Source: Flavobacteriales bacterium
GTDB lineage: Bacteria > Bacteroidota > Bacteroidia > Flavobacteriales_F > PHOS-HE28
Length of the DNA stretch: 64,000 nt
NCBI GenBank assembly: GCA_016718655.1
Contig: JADKCV010000014.1
Span: 80,536 to 144,535, forward strand
Direction of reading: 5' to 3'
A program made the position numbers and the translations under genes. Shown piece by piece: positions 1-8,421 of this stretch (its first letter is position 1; every line of letters begins with the position of its first letter). Below the pieces are notes generated by a model. The model searched no databases. It worked only from the letters and a program-made list of their open reading frames with translations, and was not told where the DNA came from.

Positions 1-2478
1 GGCGGCCTCCAATTGGTCCACGATCCGGCCGGCGCGATTGTAGCCCAGCTTCAGCTTACGCTGGATCAGGCTCGTACTGCCTTGCTGCGTCATCACCACC
101 AAGCGGGCGGCGTCCTCGAACATGCTGTCGCGATCGCCGTCGTCCACCTCCAACTCGCCACCATCCTCGGTGGGCACTTCGGGCAGGATCAAGGCATCCG
201 GGTAGCCGCGTTGGTTGCCGATGAAGTCGCAGATCTTGTCCACCTCCGGCGTATCCACGAAGGCGCACTGGATGCGGATCAGGTCATTGCCGGTGCTCAA
301 GAGCATGTCACCCCGGCCGATCAACTGATCGGCACCGCCGGCATCCAGGATCGTGCGGCTATCGATCTTGCTGGTGACCCGGAAAGCGATGCGGGCAGGG
401 AAGTTGGCCTTGATCGTGCCCGTGATGATGTTCACACTCGGGCGCTGCGTGGCGATGATCAGGTGGATGCCGATGGCTCGGGCCAACTGCGCCAGACGGG
501 CGATGGGTGTTTCCACCTCGCGGCCTGCCGTCATGATCAGGTCGGCGAACTCGTCCACCACCAGCACGATGTAGGGGAGGTACCGGTGCCCGTTCTCCGG
601 GTTCAAGCGGCGACTGATGAACTTGGCGTTGTACTCCTTGATGTTGCGGACTTGCGCATCCTTCAGCAGTTCGTAGCGCTCGTCCATCTCGATGCACAAG
701 CTGTTCAACGTGGCCACCACCTTCTTGGTGTCGGTGATGATCGCTTCCCCATCTCCGGGCAGCTTCGCCAGGAAGTGCCGCTCGATCTTGTTGAAGAGGG
801 TGAGCTCCACCTTCTTCGGGTCCACCAGCACGAACTTGATCTGGCTCGGGTGCTTCTTGTACAGCAGCGACACGAGGATCGCGTTCAAGCCCACCGACTT
901 ACCCTGACCCGTAGCACCCGCCATCAGCAGGTGCGGCATCTTGGTCAGGTCCGTCACGAAGGTCTCGTTGCTGATCGTCTTGCCCAGCACCAAGGGCAGG
1001 TCCATGCCGCTGTTCTGGAACTTCTCGCTCGCGATCACCGCGCGCATGCCCACCACCTGCGGCTTGCTGTTCGGCACCTCGATACCGATCGTACCCTTCC
1101 CCGGTATCGGCGCGATGATCCGGATGCCGAGCGCAGCCAGGCTCAGCGCGATGTCGTCCTCCAGGTTCTTGATCTTGCTGATGCGAACACCGGCCTTCGG
1201 GATGATCTCGTACAGCGTCACCGTCGGCCCGATCGTCGCCTTGATCTTGTCGATACCGATGTTGTAGTGCCCCAAGGTCTCCACGATGCGGTCCTTGTTC
1301 ATCTCCAACTCCTCCTTCGTCACCGTCACCTCGCCCGTTCCATGGTCCACGAGAAGGTCGATGGGGGGCAGCTCGTAGCTGCTCAGTTCCAACGTCGGGT
1401 CATACTCACCGAACTCCTGCAGCTTGCTCTCGATCTCGTCCTCGCTGAGCACCGCTTCCTCCGGCGCCGCAACCTGCACATCCATGCCGTTGAGGTCGCC
1501 GCTCAGTTCATGGGTCACGGCCACCACCGGTGAGATGATGGGCTCCACCACCTCGAAGGGCGCCGTCTCCAGTTCCAGTTCGGCCACGTCCACTTCCTCC
1601 TCTTCCTGTTCGGTGATGGGCTCCTCCTCGTCCTCCACCAACTCCTCCTCCACAGCGTCCTCCTCCTCTTCCACTTCGTCGTCCGCTTCGTCCGCCACAG
1701 CTTGCGCGGGCTCCACCACAGGCACCGGCTTCACACGTACGCCTGTCGCAGCGGGCACCACTTCGGCGCTTTCCTCCACGTCGTCCACGTCCTCCTCCTT
1801 GCTCGCGCGCCACGTCCTCATCTTCTCGAACACATCACCCAGCCACTGGAAGTTCAGGTTGAAGGTGAACACCGCGAAGGCCCCGGCCGAGAACACCAGC
1901 AGGGCACCCGCTCCGAAATTGCCCAACAGCGTGGTCAGGTGCCGCGTCATCGCGAAGCCCACACCGCCACCTAGGAACATGTACTCGCCCCGGAAGAAGA
2001 AGCCGAACAGCGCCGGCAACCACAGCAGCGCCATGGCGGTCCAGCCCAGCGTGCGGCGCACCGGTAGCAGCCACGTGCCCAGCAACAACCGGATGCCCAC
2101 CAGGAAACTCCACAGCGGCAACGTGAACGCCGCCAGTCCGAACCACGTGTAGATGAACTTGTTGCTCAGCAGCGCACCGAACTTGCCCAACCAGTTGTCC
2201 GCTCGTATGCTCGGGTCGAAGATGGCTCCCCATGGCCGACCGATCAGGTCCTGGTCGATCCGCCAAGTGAAGAGGAACGAGATGAAGGCCGTCACCAGGT
2301 AGAACGCGCCCAGCACCAGGAACAGGCCGAACACCTTGTGCGTGCGTTCATCGGCCAGAAAGGCCTTGAAGCGCGCCCAGCGACCCTCGCCAGCGGGTTG
2401 TTCGCTGGTGCGTCGGCGCCGTTTCGGTGCTTCTTCCTCGGTAGGGGCGGTCTCGCGGACCCGGTTGCTCTTGGCCAC
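1..2478 (-). CDS. ftsK: DNA translocase FtsK/SpoIIIE (3' end cut by window edge)
   Basis: Membrane-anchored hexameric ATPase that pumps DNA through the division septum and helps resolve chromosome dimers. I read the frame on the minus strand from a GTG at 2478 (MAKSNRVRET...), since no in-frame ATG fits better. The N-terminus has four hydrophobic segments within the first ~190 residues. A very acidic Glu/Asp/Val-rich linker follows, encoded about 1500-1800. The motor domain has a Walker A motif (GATGQGKS, near residue 521) and a Walker B motif (VLVVDEFADL). The frame then runs into the winged-helix gamma domain (LGYNRAGRIVDQLEAA) and leaves the window only some 15-20 residues before the usual C-terminus. 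Family assignment is secure; the exact start is inferred. Confidence 0.95.
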   Translation of the reverse strand, partial: MAKSNRVRETAPTEEEAPKRRRRTSEQPAGEGRWARFKAFLADERTHKVFGLFLVLGAFYLVTAFISFLFTWRIDQDLIGRPWGAIFDPSIRADNWLGKFGALLSNKFIYTWFGLAAFTLPLWSFLVGIRLLLGTWLLPVRRTLGWTAMALLWLPALFGFFFRGEYMFLGGGVGFAMTRHLTTLLGNFGAGALLVFSAGAFAVFTFNLNFQWLGDVFEKMRTWRASKEEDVDDVEESAEVVPAATGVRVKPVPVVEPAQAVADEADDEVEEEEDAVEEELVEDEEEPITEQEEEEVDVAELELETAPFEVVEPIISPVVAVTHELSGDLNGMDVQVAAPEEAVLSEDEIESKLQEFGEYDPTLELSSYELPPIDLLVDHGTGEVTVTKEELEMNKDRIVETLGHYNIGIDKIKATIGPTVTLYEIIPKAGVRISKIKNLEDDIALSLAALGIRIIAPIPGKGTIGIEVPNSKPQVVGMRAVIASEKFQNSGMDLPLVLGKTISNETFVTDLTKMPHLLMAGATGQGKSVGLNAILVSLLYKKHPSQIKFVLVDPKKVELTLFNKIERHFLAKLPGDGEAIITDTKKVVATLNSLCIEMDERYELLKDAQVRNIKEYNAKFISRRLNPENGHRYLPYIVLVVDEFADLIMTAGREVETPIARLAQLARAIGIHLIIATQRPSVNIITGTIKANFPARIAFRVTSKIDSRTILDAGGADQLIGRGDMLLSTGNDLIRIQCAFVDTPEVDKICDFIGNQRGYPDALILPEVPTEDGGELEVDDGDRDSMFEDAARLVVMTQQGSTSLIQRKLKLGYNRAGRIVDQLEAA

Positions 2479-2604
2479 GTGCAATGCGGTTGGACCCCGC
2501 ACTTCGCGGGACGATCAAAAGTACCCGGGGCTGTAGGGACAACGGGATCCTGGCCATGGCTATTATCAACACCACCACGTTGGTGGGTACGGTGCCAACG
2601 AACA

Positions 2605-2631
2605 CAGGCCGCCCGGATAAGGAGCGGCCTG
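2605..2631 (-). terminator. Candidate hairpin terminator between lipoprotein gene and ftsK
   Basis: An 8-bp perfect stem (2605-2612 with 2624-2631) and an 11-nt loop lie just after the stop of the lipoprotein gene at 2665. There is no clear U-run, so this is a hairpin with possible terminator function only. Confidence 0.3.
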
Positions 2632-2664
2632 CGAGCAAGGCGGGTGGTGGGAGAGTGGTGCGGA

Positions 2665-3369
2665 CTACATCGCGAAGGTGCCAAGCACCTCCGCTAGTTC
2701 ATGGTGCAGGACCTCCGCGGGCACCTGCTCGAACTCTTTCTTGGTATCGAACTTGGCAGGGTCCACTTCCCCGGGCGTCACGGACAGCGCGTTCAAGCGC
2801 ATCCGCATGCCGTATTGGACCACATCATAGCGCATCAGCACACCGGGCACCTCGGCGAACGGGCCGAACCAATTGGGGTTGCTCATCTTGATCCGGTCGG
2901 TGTACCACAGCTCACACTCCACCTGGTCCAGGTCGTCGTACACGGCCACGGCCTTCTTGCACGGATAGCCCGCGATCGTATCCACGTCGCTGGTGTACAG
3001 GATCGTCGGCTTGCTGGTCGATGGGCTGAACAGCTCAAGGTCGTTCGGCAGCATGTGTGCTACGATCTTCTTGCTCATCAGGCTCAGGTGATAGTCCAGC
3101 GCCTGGTTCGTGTTGTCGGTCACCATCGTTGTACGGAACACGCCCATCCCGGCACTCAGCTCGGCCACCTGCTTGTCCTCCTTGAAGGTCAGCGTGGTCC
3201 GTTCCGGAAGCATGCCTGCCATGATCCCGTTCGGGTCGTAATCGGGAAAGCTCAACGCATATTCGATCACCCCTTCGGTCAAGCGCTGTTCCAGCAGACC
3301 GGTGCCACAGCTGTTGAGCAGGGTGCCCAGGACCAGGACGGTGAGGGTGCTGCGAACGGGGTTGTTCAT
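2665..3369 (-). CDS. Lipoprotein, DUF4412/GLPGLI-like
   Basis: Predicted lipoprotein of 234 residues. From the ATG at 3369 it has a short basic start, a hydrophobic stretch and a lipobox ending LLNSC. The body, with phrases such as TLTFKEDKQVAEL and GYPCKKAVAVYDD, resembles the DUF4412/GLPGLI type of Bacteroidota periplasmic proteins, whose function is unknown. An in-frame ATG at 3381 is an alternative start, but a TACCTT box overlaps it (3382-3387), so the downstream start is preferred. It diverges from the arginase gene. Family placement is by general resemblance. Confidence 0.7.
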   Translation of the reverse strand: MNNPVRSTLTVLVLGTLLNSCGTGLLEQRLTEGVIEYALSFPDYDPNGIMAGMLPERTTLTFKEDKQVAELSAGMGVFRTTMVTDNTNQALDYHLSLMSKKIVAHMLPNDLELFSPSTSKPTILYTSDVDTIAGYPCKKAVAVYDDLDQVECELWYTDRIKMSNPNWFGPFAEVPGVLMRYDVVQYGMRMRLNALSVTPGEVDPAKFDTKKEFEQVPAEVLHHELAEVLGTFAM

Positions 3370-3459
3370 CGGTGTTCTCATAAGGTAGGTGGCCGTGATA
3401 CGCACATTGGTCGGCCATAGTTGCCCGTTCGGCCGGAAACCTTCCCCGGCTGGGCACCC

Positions 3460-3467
3460 TACCTTTG
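3460..3467 (+). promoter_or_regulatory. Bacteroidota -7 promoter box (TACCTTTG)
   Basis: Perfect match to the Bacteroidota TAnnTTTG consensus, 21 nt before the arginase ATG. No convincing -33 TTG element is visible. Confidence 0.55.
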
Positions 3468-3488
3468 TCCACCCCCTAACGGGAGCGC

Positions 3489-4427
3489 ATGGAATTACGA
3501 TTGATCGAAGCAGCCTCGGAGATCGGGGCGGGTAAGCGCGGTGCCAGCATGGGTATGGCAGCCCTGCGCGTCGCTGCCTGGAAACTCGGAAGCGAACTCT
3601 TCGGCCATGCCGAGGAAAGCATCCTGCGGGATGAGAACGACGTGCTCTACGAGGACGACATCTCGCCCAATGCCCACCACATCGACGGCCTCATCCGCTT
3701 CGAAAGCGACCTTGCCTACGAGGTTTATAAGTACCTCAGGAATAACGTCTTTCCTATCGTGGTCGGAGGTGATCATTCAATAGCCATCGGTTCGGTGTCC
3801 GGCACCAAGATGGCCTTCCCCGAGAAGCGTATCGGCGTGGTCTGGATCGATGCCCATGCCGACCTCCATACTCCGTGGACCACCCCCAGCGGCAACGTTC
3901 ACGGCATGCCCCTGGCCCTCCTGATGCAGATCGAGAAGCGCGGTAAGAATCGCCCCCAGGTCTTCACCATGGACACGTGGGACCGCCTCCGCAAGATCGG
4001 GGTCAGCGGCCCCAAGATGGTACCCAGTGACCTGGTCTTCATCGCCTTGCGGGACTATGAACCCGAGGAGCGCGCCATCATCGAAGAGTTCGGCATCCGG
4101 GTGATCACCGTTGCCGATGTGCGCACGAAAGGCCCGGCGGCCATCGTCAAGGAGACCCTGGCCCACCTCACCGCCTGCGACAAGATCCACGTCAGCTTCG
4201 ACGTCGATAGCCTCGACCCGACCATCTCCGTCGGTACCGGCACCCCCGTCCCCGACGGCCTCTTCAGCGACGAAGCGTCCGCCCTCCTCCAAGGCTTCTG
4301 CGCCGACCCCAAGACCGCCACCCTCGATGTCGTGGAGATCAACCCCTCACTCGACACCAACAACGCCATGGCCGAGGCCACGCTGAAGATCCTGGAGCCC
4401 TTATTCCCGATCTTGAGGAATCGATAG
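3489..4427 (+). CDS. rocF: Arginase family protein (arginase)
   Basis: Binuclear manganese hydrolase of the ureohydrolase family, probably converting L-arginine to ornithine and urea in the cytoplasm. All metal-ligand motifs are present in 312 residues: GGDHS (His96), DAHAD (Asp121, His123, Asp125) and SFDVDSLD (Asp238, Asp240). The SGNVHGMP loop with His138 and the GTGTPVPDG segment favour arginase over agmatinase or formimidoylglutamase. It lies 196 nt upstream of a CtlX-type hydrolase on the same strand, which suggests an arginine/citrulline to ornithine catabolic locus. The substrate is inferred from motifs and context. Confidence 0.88.
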   Translation: MELRLIEAASEIGAGKRGASMGMAALRVAAWKLGSELFGHAEESILRDENDVLYEDDISPNAHHIDGLIRFESDLAYEVYKYLRNNVFPIVVGGDHSIAIGSVSGTKMAFPEKRIGVVWIDAHADLHTPWTTPSGNVHGMPLALLMQIEKRGKNRPQVFTMDTWDRLRKIGVSGPKMVPSDLVFIALRDYEPEERAIIEEFGIRVITVADVRTKGPAAIVKETLAHLTACDKIHVSFDVDSLDPTISVGTGTPVPDGLFSDEASALLQGFCADPKTATLDVVEINPSLDTNNAMAEATLKILEPLFPILRNR

Positions 4428-4623
4428 GTCGTGAAACAGGTGGCCATGCGAACAGGTGCTTGTGTGCCCATTACTCTCCTCCCGGATAGCCGGTCAAGAT
4501 GACACCATGCTTCGATGTTCGCGGTGAGCACTAAGCCTGTCGAGCCGCACGACAATGGGTCGAAGCGCGTATTTCATGCTCACCTGTGCACAAGGCCACA
4601 TGGGCACATGATCTTGTGACCCC
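4428..4623. other. Intergenic region with degenerate inverted repeat
   Basis: No gene seen. It contains GTGAGCA (4524-4530) and its inverse TGCTCAC (4577-4583) flanking a phrase, CCTGTCGAGCCGC, that resembles dispersed palindromic repeats common in Bacteroidota assemblies. Confidence 0.3.
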
Positions 4624-5562
4624 ATGACCCAGAGCGCCTCCTCCGTCCTCCTCATCCGCCCGACCGGCTTCGGCTACGATAGCGAGACCGCGGCCAGCAA
4701 CGGGTTCCAGCAGCGCTTGGAACGGGAGGACATCCGGGAGCGGGCCGAACAGGAGTTCGATGACCTGCTGAACGCCTTGCGCCATTGCGGTATCCCGGTC
4801 ACCGTGCTCGATCCCGTGGACCCCGCGGCGCCAAACGCCGTGTTCCCCAACAACTGGCTGAGCACCCATGCGGATGGCACGGTGGTCACCTATCCCATGT
4901 GCACCCCTTCACGCCGGGTGGAACGTGATCCCGCCATCGCCGAAGTGCTACGGCGCGAAGGCTTCACCGTTCGTCAGGTGATGGACCTTTCCCCTTGGGA
5001 GCAAAAGGGCCTTTTTTTGGAAGGCACCGGCAGCCTGGTCCTGGACCGCGTGAAGCGCCTGGCCTTCGCCGTGCTCTCGCCCCGCACGCATGCTTCCGCC
5101 CTCAACGGCTGGTGCGAGCAACTGGGCTACGTGCCCGTTCCCTTCACAGCCACCATGGACGGCACCTTGAGCGGCCAGCCCATCTACCACACCAACGTGG
5201 TCATGAGCATCGGCCTGCACTTCGCAGTGGTCTGTTTTGATGCGGTCCCTTATCCCGCGGAGCGCCAGGAATTGCGTGAGGAACTGGCCAAGGCCGGCAA
5301 GACCATCATCCCCATCACCCTGGAACAGATGCACCGCTACGTGGGCAACATGCTGGAACTGCGCGCTGGACGAGAGGGAAGCGAGGCCTTTGTGTTCCTC
5401 TCGGAGACCGCCTTCCAAGCCCTGCGCCCCGACCAGCGCATTGCCCTGGAGCAGTACGCGCAGCTTGTTCCTGTGGCCATCCCCACCATCGAGGCCGTGG
5501 GCGGTGGCAGCGTGCGGTGCATGTTGGCGGAGGTGTTCCTACCCAGCGCCATTCGTCGCTGA
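4624..5562 (+). CDS. ctlX: Citrulline hydrolase CtlX-type (amidinotransferase superfamily)
   Basis: 312-residue guanidino-group-modifying enzyme related to arginine deiminase and dimethylargininase. The CtlX group is described as citrulline utilisation hydrolases giving ornithine. Visible active-site landmarks are FPNNW (74-78), an EGTGS loop (133-137), His189 in YHTNV, and the C-terminal nucleophile Cys299 in GGGSVRC. It sits downstream of arginase, so both products could converge on ornithine. Arginine deiminase proper is longer and lacks this layout. Exact substrate is inferred. Confidence 0.82.
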   Translation: MTQSASSVLLIRPTGFGYDSETAASNGFQQRLEREDIRERAEQEFDDLLNALRHCGIPVTVLDPVDPAAPNAVFPNNWLSTHADGTVVTYPMCTPSRRVERDPAIAEVLRREGFTVRQVMDLSPWEQKGLFLEGTGSLVLDRVKRLAFAVLSPRTHASALNGWCEQLGYVPVPFTATMDGTLSGQPIYHTNVVMSIGLHFAVVCFDAVPYPAERQELREELAKAGKTIIPITLEQMHRYVGNMLELRAGREGSEAFVFLSETAFQALRPDQRIALEQYAQLVPVAIPTIEAVGGGSVRCMLAEVFLPSAIRR

Positions 5563-5585
5563 GTCCTTCCTTTGCAGCCCAGACC

Positions 5586-7403
5586 ATGTTCCAGGATAGA
5601 CTGCAAGCCCAGCTCGTGCCCGCGCTCCAGAGCGCCTTCCAACACCTCTTCAGCCATGAGCTCGACGTGCGAAGTGTCGGTTTCCAACCGACCCGTCCTG
5701 AGTTCGAGGGCGACCTGACCATCAACGTCTTCCCGTTCCTGAAGATCAGCGGGAAAGGGCCGGAACAGACGGCCACGGACATCGGCGAGTTCCTGCAACG
5801 CCAGGTGCCCATCGTGGAGCGCTTCAATGTGGTCAAGGGTTTCCTCAACATCGTCATCGCCGACAGCTACTGGACGGACTTCCTGCGCGAGGCGGGCAAC
5901 AAGGATATCCTGCAGTTCCCCAGCACCGGACGGCAGGTGATGGTGGAGTACAGCTCGCCCAACACCAACAAGCCTCTGCACCTGGGCCACCTGCGGAACA
6001 ATTTCCTCGGGCATAGTGTCAGCCGCATCCTGAAGGCGGCGGGCAATGAGGTGGTGCGCGTGCAGATCATCAACGACCGAGGCATCCACATCTGCAAGAG
6101 CATGGTGGCGTGGCAGAAGTTCGGGAAGGGCGAAACGCCCGAAACCAGCGGCCTGAAGGGTGACAAGTTGGTGGGCAAGTACTACGTGGAGTTCGACAAG
6201 GCGTACAAAGCCGAGATCGAGCAGCTGGTGACGGGAGGCATGCCGAAGGAGGAGGCGGAGAAACAGGCACCGCTGATGAAAGAGGCCCAGGCCATGCTGC
6301 TCGCGTGGGAGGCCAATGACCCCGCTGTCCGCGCATTGTGGGAGAGGATGAACGGCTGGGTCTATGCCGGCTTCAACGCCACCTACACCCGCATGGGCGT
6401 GGAGTTCGACAAGCTGTACTACGAGAGCCAGACCTACGTGCTGGGCAAGGAGGACGTGCGCAAGGGCTTGGAGAAAGGTGTGTTCTACACCAAGCCCGAC
6501 GGTAGCGTGTGGGTGGACAACACCGCCGAAGGCCTGGATGAGAAGGTCCTTCAGCGCGGTGATGGCACCAGCCTCTATATGACGCAGGACATCGGCACGG
6601 CCGTTAAGCGCTTCGAGGAATTTCCGGCCTTACAGCAGCTGATCTACGTGGTGGGCAACGAGCAGGATTACCACTTCAAGGTCCTGTTCATCATCTTGAA
6701 GAAGCTGGGCTTCACCTGGGCCGAGGGATTGCACCACCTGAGCTACGGCATGGTGGACCTGCCCAGTGGCAAGATGAAGAGCCGCGAAGGCACCGTGGTG
6801 GATGCCGACGACCTGATGCAGGAGGTGGTGGACGAGGCCCGCAAGGCAGGCGAGGAGCTCAGCAAGCTTGATGAGTTCAGCGAGGAGGAAAAGAGTGCCC
6901 TGTACGAGACGATCGGTCTTGCTGCGCTGAAGTACTACCTGCTCAAGGTGGATCCCAAGAAGCGCATGCTCTTCGACCCTGCTGCCAGCATCGACCTGCA
7001 AGGGCACACCGGACCCTTCATCCAATACACGTATGCGAGGATCAAGTCCCTGCTCCGGAAGGCAGTTGAGTTGTCAGTCGGTAGTTCTCAGTTGTCCGTG
7101 GCAAGCGGACCGCTGACAACCGACAACCACCAACTGCTCCCCGAGGAGCGCGCGGTGATCAAGTTCCTTCATCAGTTCCCGGCGGTATTGAACGAGGCCG
7201 CTACCAAGCTTGAGCCTTCCACGATCGCGAACCACACGTACGAACTGGTGAAGGCTTACAACAGCTTCTACCAGAGCGTGCCCGTGATGAAGGAGGAGGA
7301 TCCGGACAAGCAGAGATCCCGTCTGGTATTGAGCGCGGCGGTGGCAACGGTCACGAAGAAAGCCATGTGGTGCTTGGGCATCGGTGTGCCGGAGCGGATG
7401 TGA
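5586..7403 (+). CDS. argS: Arginyl-tRNA synthetase
   Basis: Class I synthetase charging tRNA-Arg; 605 residues from the ATG at 5586. The longer open frame upstream only overlaps ctlX. The HIGH signature is HLGH (132-135, in NKPLHLGHLRNN), and the KMSKS loop appears as KMKSREGTVV, as usual for ArgRS. The DALR anticodon-binding domain forms the C-terminus. About residues 493-517 are encoded by a low-complexity palindromic repeat (7063-7136) that looks like an in-frame insertion just before the anticodon-binding domain. A TTCCTTTG box lies 11 nt before the start. It converges on the PorP-like gene with only 16 nt between stops. Confidence 0.95.
   Translation: MFQDRLQAQLVPALQSAFQHLFSHELDVRSVGFQPTRPEFEGDLTINVFPFLKISGKGPEQTATDIGEFLQRQVPIVERFNVVKGFLNIVIADSYWTDFLREAGNKDILQFPSTGRQVMVEYSSPNTNKPLHLGHLRNNFLGHSVSRILKAAGNEVVRVQIINDRGIHICKSMVAWQKFGKGETPETSGLKGDKLVGKYYVEFDKAYKAEIEQLVTGGMPKEEAEKQAPLMKEAQAMLLAWEANDPAVRALWERMNGWVYAGFNATYTRMGVEFDKLYYESQTYVLGKEDVRKGLEKGVFYTKPDGSVWVDNTAEGLDEKVLQRGDGTSLYMTQDIGTAVKRFEEFPALQQLIYVVGNEQDYHFKVLFIILKKLGFTWAEGLHHLSYGMVDLPSGKMKSREGTVVDADDLMQEVVDEARKAGEELSKLDEFSEEEKSALYETIGLAALKYYLLKVDPKKRMLFDPAASIDLQGHTGPFIQYTYARIKSLLRKAVELSVGSSQLSVASGPLTTDNHQLLPEERAVIKFLHQFPAVLNEAATKLEPSTIANHTYELVKAYNSFYQSVPVMKEEDPDKQRSRLVLSAAVATVTKKAMWCLGIGVPERM
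7063..7136. repeat. Palindromic GTTGTC-type repeat inserted in argS
   Basis: The left arm begins CAGTTGAGTTGTCAGTCGG and the right arm ends CTGACAACCGACAACC then ACCAACTG. The arms are imperfect inverted copies of one GTTGTC/GGTTGTCAG-type unit. It keeps the argS reading frame and encodes a Ser/Leu/Val-rich linker. Confidence 0.6.
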
Positions 7404-7419
7404 GTACTGTGCAACGTCC

Positions 7420-8421
7420 TTAGAACTTCGGACAGGGCACCACCTTGTGCCTGCGGTTCTTCGCCTTCTTCGGCCATTCGTAGATGAGGCTGATCTCGTG
7501 CGCCCCACCACTGTTCATCGTCAACTTGCTGATGGTGATGTCGTAGCTGTAGGTGAATCGGAATTGATCGTCCACCAGAACGCCGGCCATCAATATCACG
7601 GCTTCGCTATTACTGTAGCCTTGCTGGTAGGCCTTGGCCACCGGTAGGCCGCGGTACCAGATGCCTCCGGTCAATTGACCATGTTCGATATAGCCGCCCA
7701 GGTCCAATTGGTCCCACTTGCCTTGTGCCTTGTAATGGCTCGCCAGGGTCATCCGGGTATCGCTTTTGCCGATGGGCCTTCCGTCGATCGGGAATTTGTA
7801 GCCCACATGCACACTGGCACGCATGGGAAGGCGTGCATCACCATCCAGGATCAAGCTCTGGTTGGGGCGATTGATGTGGTTCAGCGATAGGCCTGCCCAG
7901 AATTGCTCGGTGTAGAACATGCTTCCGGCAGCGAAGTCGAGGTAGCCGATCTGCGGGATGAGGTTGGCTTCCACGCTGGTGGGTGCATTATCGCGGATCA
8001 CTTGATCGGCAAAGAGGTACCCGCCAGGATCCACACCCCGCATGGTGTAGGCCATGCGCGTGCCGAAGCGGATGGCCTTGCGGTAACTGATGCGGGCCTC
8101 GTAGCTGTAGCTCATGCCGATGGTCGTGAAGGTGAGCCCGCTCGTGCCGGCCTTATCACGAAGCACCATACCCCCGATCCCCGCGTTCACCGTGCTGAAG
8201 CGGTGGTCGTAGGCGGCCATGAAGGTCTCATAGCCGGGTTGGATGCCGGGCCATTGCAAACGGTAGTTCAGCGCGATCCGGTCCTGGTGGGTATTGCCGG
8301 TGAGGGCAGGGTTGAGGTACTGAGCGGCCGCATAGAATTGGGAGAATTGCGGATCCTGACCACGCACCACTGCCACTGCGAACAGCAGGGCGCCGAGAAG
8401 AAGGGGGCGCAAGGCGTTCAT
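7420..8421 (-). CDS. Type IX secretion system membrane protein, PorP/SprF family
   Basis: 333-residue outer-membrane beta-barrel of the PorP/SprF family, thought to help anchor or display partner adhesins secreted by the T9SS. The start at 8421 gives a clean signal peptide (MNALRPLLLGALLFAVAVVRGQ) followed by the family opening DPQFSQFYAAAQYLNPALTG. The body shows alternating beta-strand patterns. The start codon overlaps the stop of the upstream giant adhesin by 4 nt, so the two are translationally coupled, which is the typical sprB/sprF-like arrangement. Several paralogues usually occur per genome, so a specific symbol is not given. Confidence 0.92.
   Translation of the reverse strand: MNALRPLLLGALLFAVAVVRGQDPQFSQFYAAAQYLNPALTGNTHQDRIALNYRLQWPGIQPGYETFMAAYDHRFSTVNAGIGGMVLRDKAGTSGLTFTTIGMSYSYEARISYRKAIRFGTRMAYTMRGVDPGGYLFADQVIRDNAPTSVEANLIPQIGYLDFAAGSMFYTEQFWAGLSLNHINRPNQSLILDGDARLPMRASVHVGYKFPIDGRPIGKSDTRMTLASHYKAQGKWDQLDLGGYIEHGQLTGGIWYRGLPVAKAYQQGYSNSEAVILMAGVLVDDQFRFTYSYDITISKLTMNSGGAHEISLIYEWPKKAKNRRHKVVPCPKF

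Noticed and set aside
13..1533. 506-residue open frame on the plus strand
   Set aside because: Antisense shadow of ftsK, with His/Arg/Leu/Asp-rich composition and no domain.
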